Assembly: GCF_900129995.1 (NCBI RefSeq)
Contig: NZ_FQXO01000007.1
Location: 1-64,000, forward strand
Length of the DNA: 64,000 bases
Direction of reading: 5' to 3'
From: Caloranaerobacter azorensis DSM 13643
GTDB taxonomy: Bacteria > Bacillota > Clostridia > Tissierellales > Thermohalobacteraceae
Position 1 is the first letter of the stretch. Each line of letters begins with the position of its first letter. The notes under the pieces were generated by a model. The model saw only the letters and a program-made list of their open reading frames with translations. It was not told the DNA's origin and did no database searches. Shown piece after piece: positions 1-8,696 of this stretch. A program made the translations under genes and the position numbers.

Positions 1-53
1 TGTAAATCCAAAGAATCACAACAACTAACTCTCTTTGATGTCTTGAATTTACA
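1..53 (-). terminator. Imperfect 18-bp inverted repeat, possible end-of-operon hairpin
   Basis: The two arms (1-18 and 36-53) match at 14 of 18 positions around a 17-base centre. In minus-strand RNA two of the four mismatches become G-U wobbles, giving 16 paired positions of 18; on the plus strand these would be A-C mismatches. This favours a hairpin in the transcript of the flagellar operon, about 60 bases past the swrB-like stop codon. Any U-tract would lie beyond the left edge. An insertion-sequence end is an alternative that I cannot exclude. Confidence 0.4.
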
Positions 54-113
54 CAATTTGAGCAGTTTTGTTATCTAATTTTGGGGAAACTTAAATTTTC
101 TTAATATATATAA

Positions 114-557
114 CTATTTATTTGCTTCTTTTAATTTTAATATCATATCAATTTCCCTTATACTTCTATTTAACATTTTTGCAATTTCAACATTCTTAAA
201 TCCGTTATGTTTTAATTTTTGAACCTCATTTATCAAATTAATATTTTCGAAATTTTTAAATTCGCTGTTTTTAACTGTTTGATTGCTATTCATCAAAACT
301 TTGCCAATTTCTTTTTCTTCATTTACATCTTGAATTTTCATATAATCATAAATCTCTTTTATTTTTTTTTCTAATTCAAATATTATTTGTTCAAATTCAT
401 CAATTTTTTGTTCAAGATGCTTAATATAATCTAGTGTCTCAAATTTATTATATTCTATTTCATCAAAATATCTATTTTTTTCTTCATTTTTCATCCAAAC
501 AATTAAAGATAATATAATTAATATAATACCTAAGCATATTAATAATATAGAAGTCAT
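114..557 (-). CDS. swrB: SwrB-like membrane-anchored coiled-coil protein (DUF6115-type C-terminus)
   Basis: This 147-residue protein starts with one membrane helix (about residues 3-21), continues as a charged coiled coil (about 25-70), and ends in a short helix-turn-helix-like segment (about 112-147) of the type seen at the C-terminus of SwrB-like proteins. In Bacillus subtilis SwrB is the last gene of the fla/che operon and helps activate the flagellar export apparatus. The name is inferred from this position after sigD and from the architecture, since sequence conservation is low. The ATG at 557 is preferred because GAGGGG lies 7 bases upstream; an in-frame TTG at 575 would overlap the previous stop and lacks a site. 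It follows the preceding gene by 14 bases. Confidence 0.6.
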   Translation of the reverse strand: MTSILLICLGIILIILSLIVWMKNEEKNRYFDEIEYNKFETLDYIKHLEQKIDEFEQIIFELEKKIKEIYDYMKIQDVNEEKEIGKVLMNSNQTVKNSEFKNFENINLINEVQKLKHNGFKNVEIAKMLNRSIREIDMILKLKEANK

Positions 558-571
558 ATTACAACCCCTCA

Positions 572-883
572 TCAAATTCTAACATCAAATCTACTACCTA
601 AATAATCCCTTTTTATATCATTTTTTTTATTATCTTTATCTTCTCTTTTTTCTCTTTCATTATTAGAATTTCTATTTTTTTTATTGCTATTGTTATCCAG
701 TTTTGCTCTATAAGGTTTTTTAGATTTATTAATAGTTTTTTGCTCTTTCTCTATATTTTTCTTGTTTTCAAGTACTTCGTTATATAAATTAGTAAATGAC
801 TTATCATTTTCAGACTGCTGAACTTTAGAAAGCATTTGCATTTTTGAAACTGCTAACCTTAAATCAGCAGTATTAATTTTCAT
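572..883 (-). CDS. Small, highly charged protein of unknown function in the flagellar operon
   Basis: I do not recognise this 103-residue protein. Residues 1-40 could form an amphipathic helix; residues 40-90 are low-complexity, rich in Lys, Asn, Glu and Asp, and probably disordered; the tail (YLGSRFDVRI) is again ordered-looking and hydrophobic. It has no membrane segment or cysteine. A good site (AGGGGG) precedes the ATG at 883, the gene follows fapA by 17 bases, and its stop lies 14 bases before the swrB-like start, so it is surely translated with the operon. Like FlgM it starts MKIN and is small, but I see no anti-sigma motif and do not call it FlgM. Confidence 0.75.
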   Translation of the reverse strand: MKINTADLRLAVSKMQMLSKVQQSENDKSFTNLYNEVLENKKNIEKEQKTINKSKKPYRAKLDNNSNKKNRNSNNEREKREDKDNKKNDIKRDYLGSRFDVRI

Positions 884-900
884 AAATATCCCCCTAATTA

Positions 901-2514
901 TTATTCAAATGGAGTAATTTTTATCTCTCCATCAATATTCACTAAAGTACATGGCCCAAGTTTTTCTCTTACAAACATAATACTATTTCCGATAACAATT
1001 TTAACCCCTGGGAAAATCTCTCTTTCAACCTTAACTTTACCATTAATTTGCATTTTTATTTTTTCTTCTATACTACTTAACTGTTCTTTTAAATCATTTA
1101 ATTGATTAATTAAAACTTTTCTGCTATCTATAATTTTTATAAGTAGTTTCCTTTTCTCATCAGATAAATTGTTGCCTTTTGCCAGTCTAGTAAATAACTT
1201 TATTGTTTTATCAAGTTTTTCTAAATTTGATTTTATCTCATTTATTTTATTTTTGATTTCTGTATACTTTGATTTTAACTGTATATCTATTCCAACTTCT
1301 AATACCGTTACAGTACCCATTGGAGAACCTACTGTTTTTGCCCTAATTTCATTTTTGGCTTTACAAATTCCTCCAACAATTAAACCTTTTTTACCATTTA
1401 CTTCAATATTATTACCAGAAATCACTTTACTATGCATTATTGCTTCTGCATGTATATCTAAATCGGCATAAATATCGCTATTTTCAATAAATTTTGTATA
1501 AATATTGCCTCTAGATATCAGCTTCCCTTTATGATAACCTTGTATACCTCTTTTAACTATTATGTTGCCATTGCTTTCAATAACAGCTCCTTCGACTACT
1601 CCATTTATTTCAATATCATTCATTGCTTTTACATAAAAGCCTGTAATAACATTTCCCTTTATTCTTACTGTACCATTAAAACTAATGTTTCCTGTTGAAT
1701 TATCTACATTGCCAGCAATCTCAAAAACTTCGTAAACAACAATTTTCCCATTTCGACATACAACTTGTCCATCTTTTAATGCATATGCTGCATATCCATT
1801 TTCATATAAGATTACATTTTTACCTACTTTTAAAGATACTTCTTTACCTTTAATAGAAGGTATATTTTCACCAGTCACTGTAATACCATCTTCCCCATTT
1901 GTAGCAGGAATTCTTTCTGCCAATAATTCACCTTTCTTAACATTATTTATTATGTTTAAATTTCTGTAATCCACACTACCATCTTTTAAAATTTGAGGTT
2001 TACATATGTTTTCAATATTAAAATACCATTTGATATAACCATCTTTTCCTGCTACTGGTTTTTTCCCTTGAGCAATACAAATTTTTTTGTTATAAAGTTT
2101 ATTTTCAAAAATTTCCTTTAACTTTTCATAATCAAGTCCATATTTTATTTTCTTTTTTACTTTATTAATAAATTCATCAAACTCTATATTTCTACCTCCA
2201 TCAGGTGGTAACAAAGTTACATATCCAAACATCTTATCTTCTGATATATCAATTAAGACTTCTTCATCAATTAATATTTCTTCTTGTTTTGGTGCAAATC
2301 TTACAAAATCACTCTTATCATTTATTGCATTTACAATAGCTTCTAGATCATATTCTCTTATATGCTTTTTGTTAATTTGTTCTAGTACATCAGACAAACT
2401 AATTTCATTTTCCGCATCATTATTTATTTGAATATAAACACCATCTTCTAGATACTTAAATTCAAAATTATTGATATTTTTTTTATTTTCTAATTTGTCT
2501 AATTTTATATTCAT
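901..2514 (-). CDS. FapA family (DUF342) protein
   Basis: This 537-residue protein belongs to the FapA/DUF342 family, cytoplasmic polymer-like proteins often found with flagellar or polar-localisation genes in bacteria. Residues about 1-240 form the N-terminal region; about 245-400 are a run of short glycine-rich beta-helix turns (for example NGTVRIKGNVITGFYVKAMN); about 405-490 are a coiled coil; and about 495-535 are a final beta region. Family members are usually 450-650 residues long. It lies 19 bases after sigD inside the fla/che operon, a place where B. subtilis has no such gene. The ATG follows GGTGGTGAG closely. The role in flagellar placement is inferred from the family, not from any catalytic motif. 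Confidence 0.85.
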   Translation of the reverse strand: MNIKLDKLENKKNINNFEFKYLEDGVYIQINNDAENEISLSDVLEQINKKHIREYDLEAIVNAINDKSDFVRFAPKQEEILIDEEVLIDISEDKMFGYVTLLPPDGGRNIEFDEFINKVKKKIKYGLDYEKLKEIFENKLYNKKICIAQGKKPVAGKDGYIKWYFNIENICKPQILKDGSVDYRNLNIINNVKKGELLAERIPATNGEDGITVTGENIPSIKGKEVSLKVGKNVILYENGYAAYALKDGQVVCRNGKIVVYEVFEIAGNVDNSTGNISFNGTVRIKGNVITGFYVKAMNDIEINGVVEGAVIESNGNIIVKRGIQGYHKGKLISRGNIYTKFIENSDIYADLDIHAEAIMHSKVISGNNIEVNGKKGLIVGGICKAKNEIRAKTVGSPMGTVTVLEVGIDIQLKSKYTEIKNKINEIKSNLEKLDKTIKLFTRLAKGNNLSDEKRKLLIKIIDSRKVLINQLNDLKEQLSSIEEKIKMQINGKVKVEREIFPGVKIVIGNSIMFVREKLGPCTLVNIDGEIKITPFE

Positions 2515-2533
2515 CTACTCACCACCTGAATAA

Positions 2534-3268
2534 TTAAAATATTCCTCTATGTTTTAACTTGCTTTTGATAGAAATAAGAGCTTTACTATGCAATTGTGAT
2601 ATTCTTGATTCAGAAACTCCTAAAATTTCACTTATCTCCTTATAAGTTAGTTCATTATAGTAATATAACGATATAACTAATTTTTCTTTCTCTGGCAAAT
2701 CATCAATTATTTCACTGACTATAGACTTTATTTCTTTTTTTTCAAATTGTCCTTCTGGAGTATCATCACTATTTTTAAATATTATTTCATTACCAGAAGC
2801 AATAACATCTTCTAACGAAACAATATTATAAATCGAAACTTCTCTAAACAACTTTTCTACTTCTTTTTCATCGATCTTTAGCTTTTTAGCAATATCTTTA
2901 TGTGTAACCGTTCTTCCTAATTTATTTTCTAGTTCTCTAACAACTGTTTCTAACTCTCTAGCTTTTTTTCTTAAAGATCTAGGAATCCAATCTAGTTTTC
3001 TCAAATTATCTATTATTGCACCTCTAATTCTAATTTGAGCATATGTTTCAAACTTTAATCCTCTATTGATATCAAATTTTTCTATAGCATCTATTAACCC
3101 AAATACTCCATAACTCAATAAATCATCAAATTCTATATTACCACTATAGTAGTTATATAGCCTTCCGGCTACAACCTTAACTAGATATACATATTCTTCT
3201 ATTAACTTTTGTTTATATTCTATATTATTGGTAGATTTGTACCTATCCCAAACTTCTTCAATGGTCAT
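2534..3268 (-). CDS. sigD: RNA polymerase sigma factor SigD/FliA (sigma-28)
   Basis: This 244-residue FliA/WhiG-type sigma factor directs transcription of late flagellar and chemotaxis genes such as flagellin and receptors. Region 2 (about 25-90) contains DDLLSYGVFGLIDAIEKFD and the -10 recognition helix with FETYAQIRIRGAIIDNLR. Region 3 covers about 95-150. Region 4 (about 185-240) holds the helix-turn-helix ELTYKEISEILGVSESRISQ that reads the -35. The length is normal for the family. It follows cheD by 65 bases, the longest gap in this part of the operon, and GGAGG lies 8 bases before the ATG. No flgM or flagellin gene is in the window, so the anti-sigma factor and most targets lie elsewhere. 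Confidence 0.95.
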   Translation of the reverse strand: MTIEEVWDRYKSTNNIEYKQKLIEEYVYLVKVVAGRLYNYYSGNIEFDDLLSYGVFGLIDAIEKFDINRGLKFETYAQIRIRGAIIDNLRKLDWIPRSLRKKARELETVVRELENKLGRTVTHKDIAKKLKIDEKEVEKLFREVSIYNIVSLEDVIASGNEIIFKNSDDTPEGQFEKKEIKSIVSEIIDDLPEKEKLVISLYYYNELTYKEISEILGVSESRISQLHSKALISIKSKLKHRGIF

Positions 3269-3333
3269 ATTAAAATCCTCCTGTAAGATAGGTTGCTATA
3301 ATTATGTTATGTCTACTATAGCTATGACTGCCT

Positions 3334-3816
3334 TTAAATATATTTACACCCTTTACCAATTGTTCTTACCATTAAAGAACCGTCTTCACAGTTTAATTCA
3401 ATAGTTCTACCATAATTTCCTCCTGTATCTTCAGCTACTATCGGAATACCATATTCTTTCAATTTCTTTTTTGATGCTATCACATTTCTTTCCCCTATTC
3501 TCAATAATTCATTTCGAGTGCTAAACTTAAACATTTGAGCCCCACCAGCTAATTTAGCTATTAGAATATTCTTATTAGCTCCAATCTTCAACATTTTTTC
3601 AATTAATATTTCAATTGCAGTATCTGCAAATTTTGCTTTATTTGAATTATTTTTTATATCTAAACTAGACGGCAACATTATATGAGCTAACCCGCCAATT
3701 TTGTTTGTTTTATCATATAAAACAATACCTACACATGAACCTAATCCTAAAGTTGTAATTATACAAGGTGATTTAGAAACTGCTAAATCTGCCATTCCCA
3801 CTTTTATTACTTTCAT
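3334..3816 (-). CDS. cheD: Chemoreceptor glutamine deamidase CheD
   Basis: CheD deamidates glutamine residues on chemoreceptors and, bound to CheC, stimulates CheY-P dephosphorylation. The 160-residue protein has the family catalytic pair: Cys28 in the LGLGSCVGIVLYD motif and His45 in GGLAHIMLP, with Thr22 upstream, matching the Cys-His-Thr arrangement known for Thermotoga CheD. The ATG overlaps the cheC stop by four bases (ATGA), so the two partners are translationally coupled. This supports a CheC-CheD adaptation system of the Bacillus type. Confidence 0.95.
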   Translation of the reverse strand: MKVIKVGMADLAVSKSPCIITTLGLGSCVGIVLYDKTNKIGGLAHIMLPSSLDIKNNSNKAKFADTAIEILIEKMLKIGANKNILIAKLAGGAQMFKFSTRNELLRIGERNVIASKKKLKEYGIPIVAEDTGGNYGRTIELNCEDGSLMVRTIGKGCKYI

Positions 3817-4427
3817 ATTTCAACTACCCCTAATTTTTTTAACATTGTTTCAAATGAATCTAATTCTGGTATTAAAAACAAATTTCCAGTTACTTGATTA
3901 TTCCCTTCTTTAAATTGGGTTTCGATAAATAAAACTTTATCACTAATATAGCCAAACTGTATAGCAGGTACACTTAAAATCGCTCCTGCCATATCGAATG
4001 CTATTGATGGAACTGAAATTTTCAAAACCATATTAGAAAGCATACTTAAAGAATTTATATAAGAAGCAGCAAGTATGTTTCCAACTTCGGATAAAGCAGA
4101 CATATCCATATCGGTAAATTCGTCTTTTTCATTACTACTTTTAAAAAGCAATTTCAATAAACAACGTGCAGAATCTATATCCAATATAAACATAATACTT
4201 CCTTTTATATCTCCATTCATTTCAAAATAAATACCAACAACAGGTTTTTCTGCTCCTCCAAGTACATTTGCTACTTCATTAAAATCTAATATTTTTACTT
4301 GAGGTACATCCATATCTATTTTTTCATTTATTATATTTGCTAGTGCAGTTGCTGCATTTCCAGAACCTATATTACCTATTTCTTTTAGTATATCTAACAA
4401 CATGATATTCAAATTATTTATATCCAT
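3813..4427 (-). CDS. cheC: CheY-P phosphatase CheC
   Basis: CheC removes phosphate from CheY-P and is activated by CheD. The 204-residue protein contains both phosphatase signatures: E16-x2-N19 in LKEIGNIGSGNAATALANII, and ALSEVGNILAASYINSLSML in the second half, each followed by the expected Pro about 22 residues later. Both sites look intact. I place the start at the ATG at 4427 because AGAGGTG lies 6 bases upstream; the in-frame GTG at 4436 sits inside that site. It overlaps cheD by four bases and follows cheW by 31 bases. Confidence 0.94.
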   Translation of the reverse strand: MDINNLNIMLLDILKEIGNIGSGNAATALANIINEKIDMDVPQVKILDFNEVANVLGGAEKPVVGIYFEMNGDIKGSIMFILDIDSARCLLKLLFKSSNEKDEFTDMDMSALSEVGNILAASYINSLSMLSNMVLKISVPSIAFDMAGAILSVPAIQFGYISDKVLFIETQFKEGNNQVTGNLFLIPELDSFETMLKKLGVVEI

Positions 4428-4458
4428 TATTAACACCTCTAAATACTTATTATGCTGT

Positions 4459-4869
4459 TTATAAAACCTTTTTCAGGTTCAAAAGCATAATTAATTTACC
4501 ATCCTTTTTACCTATACCTTTAATAAACTCAACTGTATTTACTTCTCCTACTACAGGTGGATTGTCCACTTCATTATCATTTAAATAAATAACTTCTGAT
4601 GAAGAATCCACTATTAATCCAATTATATAGTCTTGTATTGAAACTATCACGACTCTTGTATCATTATTATAATCTCTTATTGGCAAACCAAATCTTTCTC
4701 TTAAATCAATAACAGGAATAACTTCTCCACGTAAATTTATAACACCTTTTACATAAGGTTTAGTATTTGGTACTCTCGTTATATTTGAAATTTTTTCAAT
4801 TGTTTTAACATACTCTATTTCAATGCCATAGCTCTCATCTTCTAATTTAAATAAAACATACTGATTCAA
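4459..4869 (-). CDS. cheW: Chemotaxis coupling protein CheW
   Basis: CheW links the kinase CheA to chemoreceptors. The 136-residue protein is one complete CheW-like SH3-type fold, with the hallmark segment VPNTKPYVKGVINLRGEVIP at about residues 37-56 and VDSSSEVI further on. No extra domain is present. The start codon is TTG, 4 bases after a strong AGGAGGTGA. It follows cheA by 19 bases, keeping kinase and coupler together. Confidence 0.95.
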   Translation of the reverse strand: MNQYVLFKLEDESYGIEIEYVKTIEKISNITRVPNTKPYVKGVINLRGEVIPVIDLRERFGLPIRDYNNDTRVVIVSIQDYIIGLIVDSSSEVIYLNDNEVDNPPVVGEVNTVEFIKGIGKKDGKLIMLLNLKKVL

Positions 4870-4888
4870 AATCTCACCTCCTGCTTAT

Positions 4889-6907
4889 TTAAAATAAAGA
4901 ATTTATATCGAGTATAAGAGATATACTACCATCTCCTAATATTGTTGCTCCTGCAATATATTTAGTTCCCGATAAATATTTCCCTAATGATTTTATTACT
5001 ATTTCCTGCTGACCTATAAGCTTGTCTACAATTAATCCAGCTTCTTTATCGCCTTTTTTAGCAACAACTGTAATTAATTCTCCGCTCTCATCTTTATCTT
5101 TTGACTTTTGAACACCTAAAATTTCATTTAATCTAACTATTGGTAATGTTTTATCCCTAAATAAAACTACTTCATGATTCTGTATTTTCCTAATAGCTTG
5201 ACTTTCAATAGTTGTAATTTCCTTTATAGAACTTAATGGTAATGCATAAATCTCGTCTTGTAATTTTATTAATAATGCTTGAATTATTGCTAATGTTAAC
5301 GGTATTCTTATTGTAAATTTAGTACCTTTCCCTTTTTCAGTTTCAACTTCAATATTACCACCTATAGCTTCTATCTTGTTTTTAACTACATCTAGTCCAA
5401 CGCCTCTACCTGAAATATCTGATATCTTTTCAGCTGTACTAAAACCTGCTTTAAAAAGTAAAGAAATTATTTCTTCTTTAGACATGTTATGTGCTATTTC
5501 TTCTGTTATTATTTTTTTATCCACCGCTTTACGCTTAACCTTTTCCAAATCGATACCTCTACCGTCATCCTCAACTTCTATAACTACATTATTACCATCT
5601 GGATATGCTCTTAAATATAAACTTCCTGTTTCTTCTTTGCCAACTTTTACTCTCTCTTCTGGACTTTCTATTCCATGATCTATCGAGTTTCGTATTAAAT
5701 GTATTAAAGGATCACCTATTTCATCAATTACTGTTCTGTCTACCTCAGTTTCCTCACCAGACATAATTAATTTAATATTTTTACCTAAATCTTTAGATAA
5801 ATCCCGTACCATTCTAGGAAATCTATTAAAAACTCTATCTATAGGTACCATTCTCACTTTCATAACTGCATCATGTATACTAGTAGTAATCCTTTCTAAA
5901 TATTCAATTGCTTCATTCATATTATGATTTTCAGAATTACCACCGACTTCTTCCATTCTTGTTTTAATAATTATTAATTCACTTACAAGATTCATTAAAT
6001 TATCAAGTCTGTCAATATCAACTCTAACAGTTTTTCCTACTTTATTATTTTTCTTTTTGCTTTTCTTTTCGGTCTTAGTTTGTGTTTTATTTTGTTTCTC
6101 ATTAATCGCTTCATTAGTTTTCTCTATGACTTTGCTATTGTCCATACTATCTGTGATTTCAACTTTTTTTATTTCAATAGTTTCAACATCGGTTATCTTA
6201 TTTAACTCCTCTAAAATAGAATTCTTATCACTTTTACTTAAAATTGTTATTGAAAAGCTTAAATCAAAATTTTCATCTTCTATGTCTTCAACTGAAGGTT
6301 TTGAATAAACTACCTCTCCATATCTTTCTAATGTATTAAATATAATGAATGCTCTTGCCGCTTTCAACATACAATCTTTCTTTAATACTACTTCAATCGT
6401 ATAGGCGTTTAACCCATTTTCCTGTGCTTTTTTAATAACATTGGTAACATACTGATTAAGATTATTTCCACTATCAACCTTGTCATCTTCTAACATTTTT
6501 ATGTTAGATTCAGATTGATGATCTTTATTATTTAAAATAGAATTCAACTTTATAATCAAATCTCTATTATCTTGCTCTCCTTCTTCACCTTCTTCAGCCA
6601 CGACATTAATATATTCTTCAAGTGCATCAAAACATTCGAATAATAAATCGACAATGTCAGTATTAATAGTTAATTTATCGTTTCTTATTGCATCTAGCAA
6701 ATTTTCCATTTCATGTGTCAGACTTGCTATCTTTGTAAAACCCATTGTTCCTGACATTCCTTTTAAAGTATGTGCTACTCTAAATATTTCATTAATTAGT
6801 TCTTTATCGTCTGGATTTTTTTCTAAACTAAGTAAACTCTCATTTAAACTATGTAAATGTTCTTTAGATTCATCTATAAATATATCAAGATATTGACTAA
6901 TATCCAA
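4889..6907 (-). CDS. cheA: Chemotaxis histidine kinase CheA
   Basis: CheA autophosphorylates in response to receptors and passes phosphate to CheY and CheB. The 672-residue protein has all five domains: P1 with phospho-accepting His46 (VAHTLKG), a P2-like response-regulator docking domain (about 150-250), a charged Lys-rich linker (about 265-290), the P3 dimerisation helices (about 293-355), the P4 ATPase with N-box IRNSIDHGIE, G1 DDGRGID and G2 SGRGVGLDVVK, and the P5 CheW-like regulatory domain (about 535-672). The start is TTG directly after the cheB stop (TAA), preceded by GGGGGTG, so translation of the two is coupled. Confidence 0.97.
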   Translation of the reverse strand: MDISQYLDIFIDESKEHLHSLNESLLSLEKNPDDKELINEIFRVAHTLKGMSGTMGFTKIASLTHEMENLLDAIRNDKLTINTDIVDLLFECFDALEEYINVVAEEGEEGEQDNRDLIIKLNSILNNKDHQSESNIKMLEDDKVDSGNNLNQYVTNVIKKAQENGLNAYTIEVVLKKDCMLKAARAFIIFNTLERYGEVVYSKPSVEDIEDENFDLSFSITILSKSDKNSILEELNKITDVETIEIKKVEITDSMDNSKVIEKTNEAINEKQNKTQTKTEKKSKKKNNKVGKTVRVDIDRLDNLMNLVSELIIIKTRMEEVGGNSENHNMNEAIEYLERITTSIHDAVMKVRMVPIDRVFNRFPRMVRDLSKDLGKNIKLIMSGEETEVDRTVIDEIGDPLIHLIRNSIDHGIESPEERVKVGKEETGSLYLRAYPDGNNVVIEVEDDGRGIDLEKVKRKAVDKKIITEEIAHNMSKEEIISLLFKAGFSTAEKISDISGRGVGLDVVKNKIEAIGGNIEVETEKGKGTKFTIRIPLTLAIIQALLIKLQDEIYALPLSSIKEITTIESQAIRKIQNHEVVLFRDKTLPIVRLNEILGVQKSKDKDESGELITVVAKKGDKEAGLIVDKLIGQQEIVIKSLGKYLSGTKYIAGATILGDGSISLILDINSLF

Positions 6908-7957
6908 TTATAACACCCCCAATATATTCAAAATTTCATCTGAAATCGAATCTAAAGGTAATATTTTATTAATACCACCAATATTTATTGCAGCCTTTGG
7001 CATTCCAAATACAACACAGCTTTTTTCATCTTGTGCAATAGTAAAACCATTATTTTCTCTAATAAGTTTTATCCCATGACTTCCATCAGACCCCATTCCA
7101 GTCAATATTACACCTATCTTTTTAAGATATTTAATTTTTGCAACTGATTCCATTAAAACATCTACAGATGGTCTATGCCCAGAAACAGGTTTTTCTTTAT
7201 TTAATCTTATATATACTTTATTAATACCCACTTCTTCTAATGTCATATGATAATCACCCGGAGCAATATAACAATATCCTCTCCTTACTAATTCTCCATC
7301 TTCACCTTCCTTTACTACAAGATGCGACATAGAATTTAATCTATTAGCTAGAGATTTAGTAAAACCCTTGGGCATATGCTGTACAACAACTAAAGCAGCA
7401 TTTATTTCACTTGGTAAATTAGGTATTATTGACTGAAGAGCTCTTGGTCCTCCAGTAGAAGTTCCCAAAGCAACTATATAATCTAACTTTTCTTTTTTAT
7501 TATCTATAACTATAGAATTTTTTTTAAAGACTGCATACTTATCTACTACAGTATTCGACAATATAGCACTTGCAGCTACTTTAACTTTTTTTATAATTTC
7601 TTCTCTCTTATCTCGACTTCCAACTTTGAAAATATTAGTTGGTTTTGTAATAAAATCAACAGCTCCATATTCTAAAGCTCTTAACGTCGCTTCAGCGCCC
7701 TGACTAGTTAAACTGCTAAGCATTATAACTGGTTTTTTAAACTTTTTCATAATCTCTTTTAATGCTGTAATACCATCCATTACAGGCATTTCAATGTCTA
7801 ATGTAATAACATCAGGATTCAGATGAGGAATTTTATCTAACGCCTCTTTGCCATTCTTAGCAGTTCCAATTACTTCTATCATTCTATCACTAACCAAAAT
7901 ATCACTTATTATTTTACGCATAAATGCTGAGTCATCTACAACCAACACTTTTATCAT
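6908..7957 (-). CDS. cheB: Receptor glutamate methylesterase CheB
   Basis: CheB demethylates or deamidates chemoreceptors when phosphorylated by CheA. The 349-residue protein has an N-terminal receiver domain with acidic pair Asp8-Asp9 and phosphorylation site Asp54 (LDIEMPVMDG), a linker, and a C-terminal esterase with the catalytic triad Ser167 (GTSTGG), His194 (QHMP) and Asp291 (GMGSDG). The length is typical. The partner methyltransferase CheR is not in this window. It begins 2 bases after the pilZ gene and ends flush with cheA. Confidence 0.96.
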   Translation of the reverse strand: MIKVLVVDDSAFMRKIISDILVSDRMIEVIGTAKNGKEALDKIPHLNPDVITLDIEMPVMDGITALKEIMKKFKKPVIMLSSLTSQGAEATLRALEYGAVDFITKPTNIFKVGSRDKREEIIKKVKVAASAILSNTVVDKYAVFKKNSIVIDNKKEKLDYIVALGTSTGGPRALQSIIPNLPSEINAALVVVQHMPKGFTKSLANRLNSMSHLVVKEGEDGELVRRGYCYIAPGDYHMTLEEVGINKVYIRLNKEKPVSGHRPSVDVLMESVAKIKYLKKIGVILTGMGSDGSHGIKLIRENNGFTIAQDEKSCVVFGMPKAAINIGGINKILPLDSISDEILNILGVL

Positions 7958-7959
7958 AA

Positions 7960-8634
7960 TTAGATCAGTCCTTTTTTCCTTAATTTTCTTTGTTGTTCAA
8001 AGATGTATTTAATCAAACGTTCTCTATCTTCATCTTTAATATCAGTAAACTTAACTCCTAAAGAAAATTTAAAATTATCATTTTCTATTTCTTGAACTCT
8101 TACAACTGTTCCTAAAGCTGTTATATTAAAATCTCCTATTGGTATCTGCAATTTTACTGAGTCTCCTATAGAATGTTTCAAATTACAAAACACCCTTATA
8201 CCACTACCGCTAATATCCTTCGCTGTACAATTTTCAATAACCTCTTTCTCCTCATCGCGAATCTTTAAACTATATACTTTTTGTACATCTAATTTTACTG
8301 ATAATCTATAATAATTCCTTTCTTGTATCTTTGTAATACAACTTATTCTTTCAATTTTTAATTTATATACATCTTTATATTCACGTTCAATAATTTTGGC
8401 TTTAAATACAAACCGTCCTTTATCTTCACGAAAATATGAAATTTCAATTAAGTTCCCAACGTGTAATGGTATTAATGTACTTTTTTGTATAGGACCGCTT
8501 ATTATATAAATATCATCATCAATAATATCTAGCACCTGACTTGCATATTTATCATCTGTCTTTATATTAACTCTTTTGATTTCTATCTTATCGCCTATAA
8601 CTGGATATTCACATAATGTCTTATTTTTGTGCAT
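7960..8634 (-). CDS. PilZ-domain c-di-GMP effector of the YcgR type
   Basis: The 224-residue protein has the YcgR layout: an N-terminal YcgR-like beta domain (about 1-95) and a C-terminal PilZ domain (about 97-215). The PilZ c-di-GMP contacts are visible as RNYYR and DISGSG. In other bacteria such proteins slow flagellar rotation by contacting the stator or the switch when c-di-GMP rises. I chose the ATG at 8634 because AAGGAGG lies about 10 bases before it; the upstream in-frame methionine would place the site inside the coding region. It follows flhG by 62 bases, a gap that contains a hairpin, and is 2 bases before cheB. Confidence 0.9.
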   Translation of the reverse strand: MHKNKTLCEYPVIGDKIEIKRVNIKTDDKYASQVLDIIDDDIYIISGPIQKSTLIPLHVGNLIEISYFREDKGRFVFKAKIIEREYKDVYKLKIERISCITKIQERNYYRLSVKLDVQKVYSLKIRDEEKEVIENCTAKDISGSGIRVFCNLKHSIGDSVKLQIPIGDFNITALGTVVRVQEIENDNFKFSLGVKFTDIKDEDRERLIKYIFEQQRKLRKKGLI

Positions 8635-8656
8635 TAGATATGGTCCTCCTTTTAGA

Positions 8657-8688
8657 ATAAATCTTTCTGTATATAATATTAGATTTAT
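8657..8688 (-). other. 8-bp perfect inverted repeat between flhG and the pilZ-cheB genes
   Basis: The arms ATAAATCT and AGATTTAT flank a 16-base A/T-rich loop, about 20 bases upstream of the pilZ start. There is no U-tract, so it is not a standard terminator. It may be an mRNA processing or stability element, or chance in AT-rich DNA. Confidence 0.35.
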
Positions 8689-8696
8689 CAAAAATT

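Noticed and set aside
572-883. Calling the 103-residue protein FlgM because it is small, near sigD and starts MKIN
   Set aside because: The sigma-binding C-terminal helices of FlgM are not visible; the C-terminal half is low-complexity.
3269-3333. Weak inverted repeat (GCTATA...TATAGC) before sigD as a regulatory hairpin
   Set aside because: Only 6 A/T-rich pairs with a 16-base loop; this is expected by chance here.
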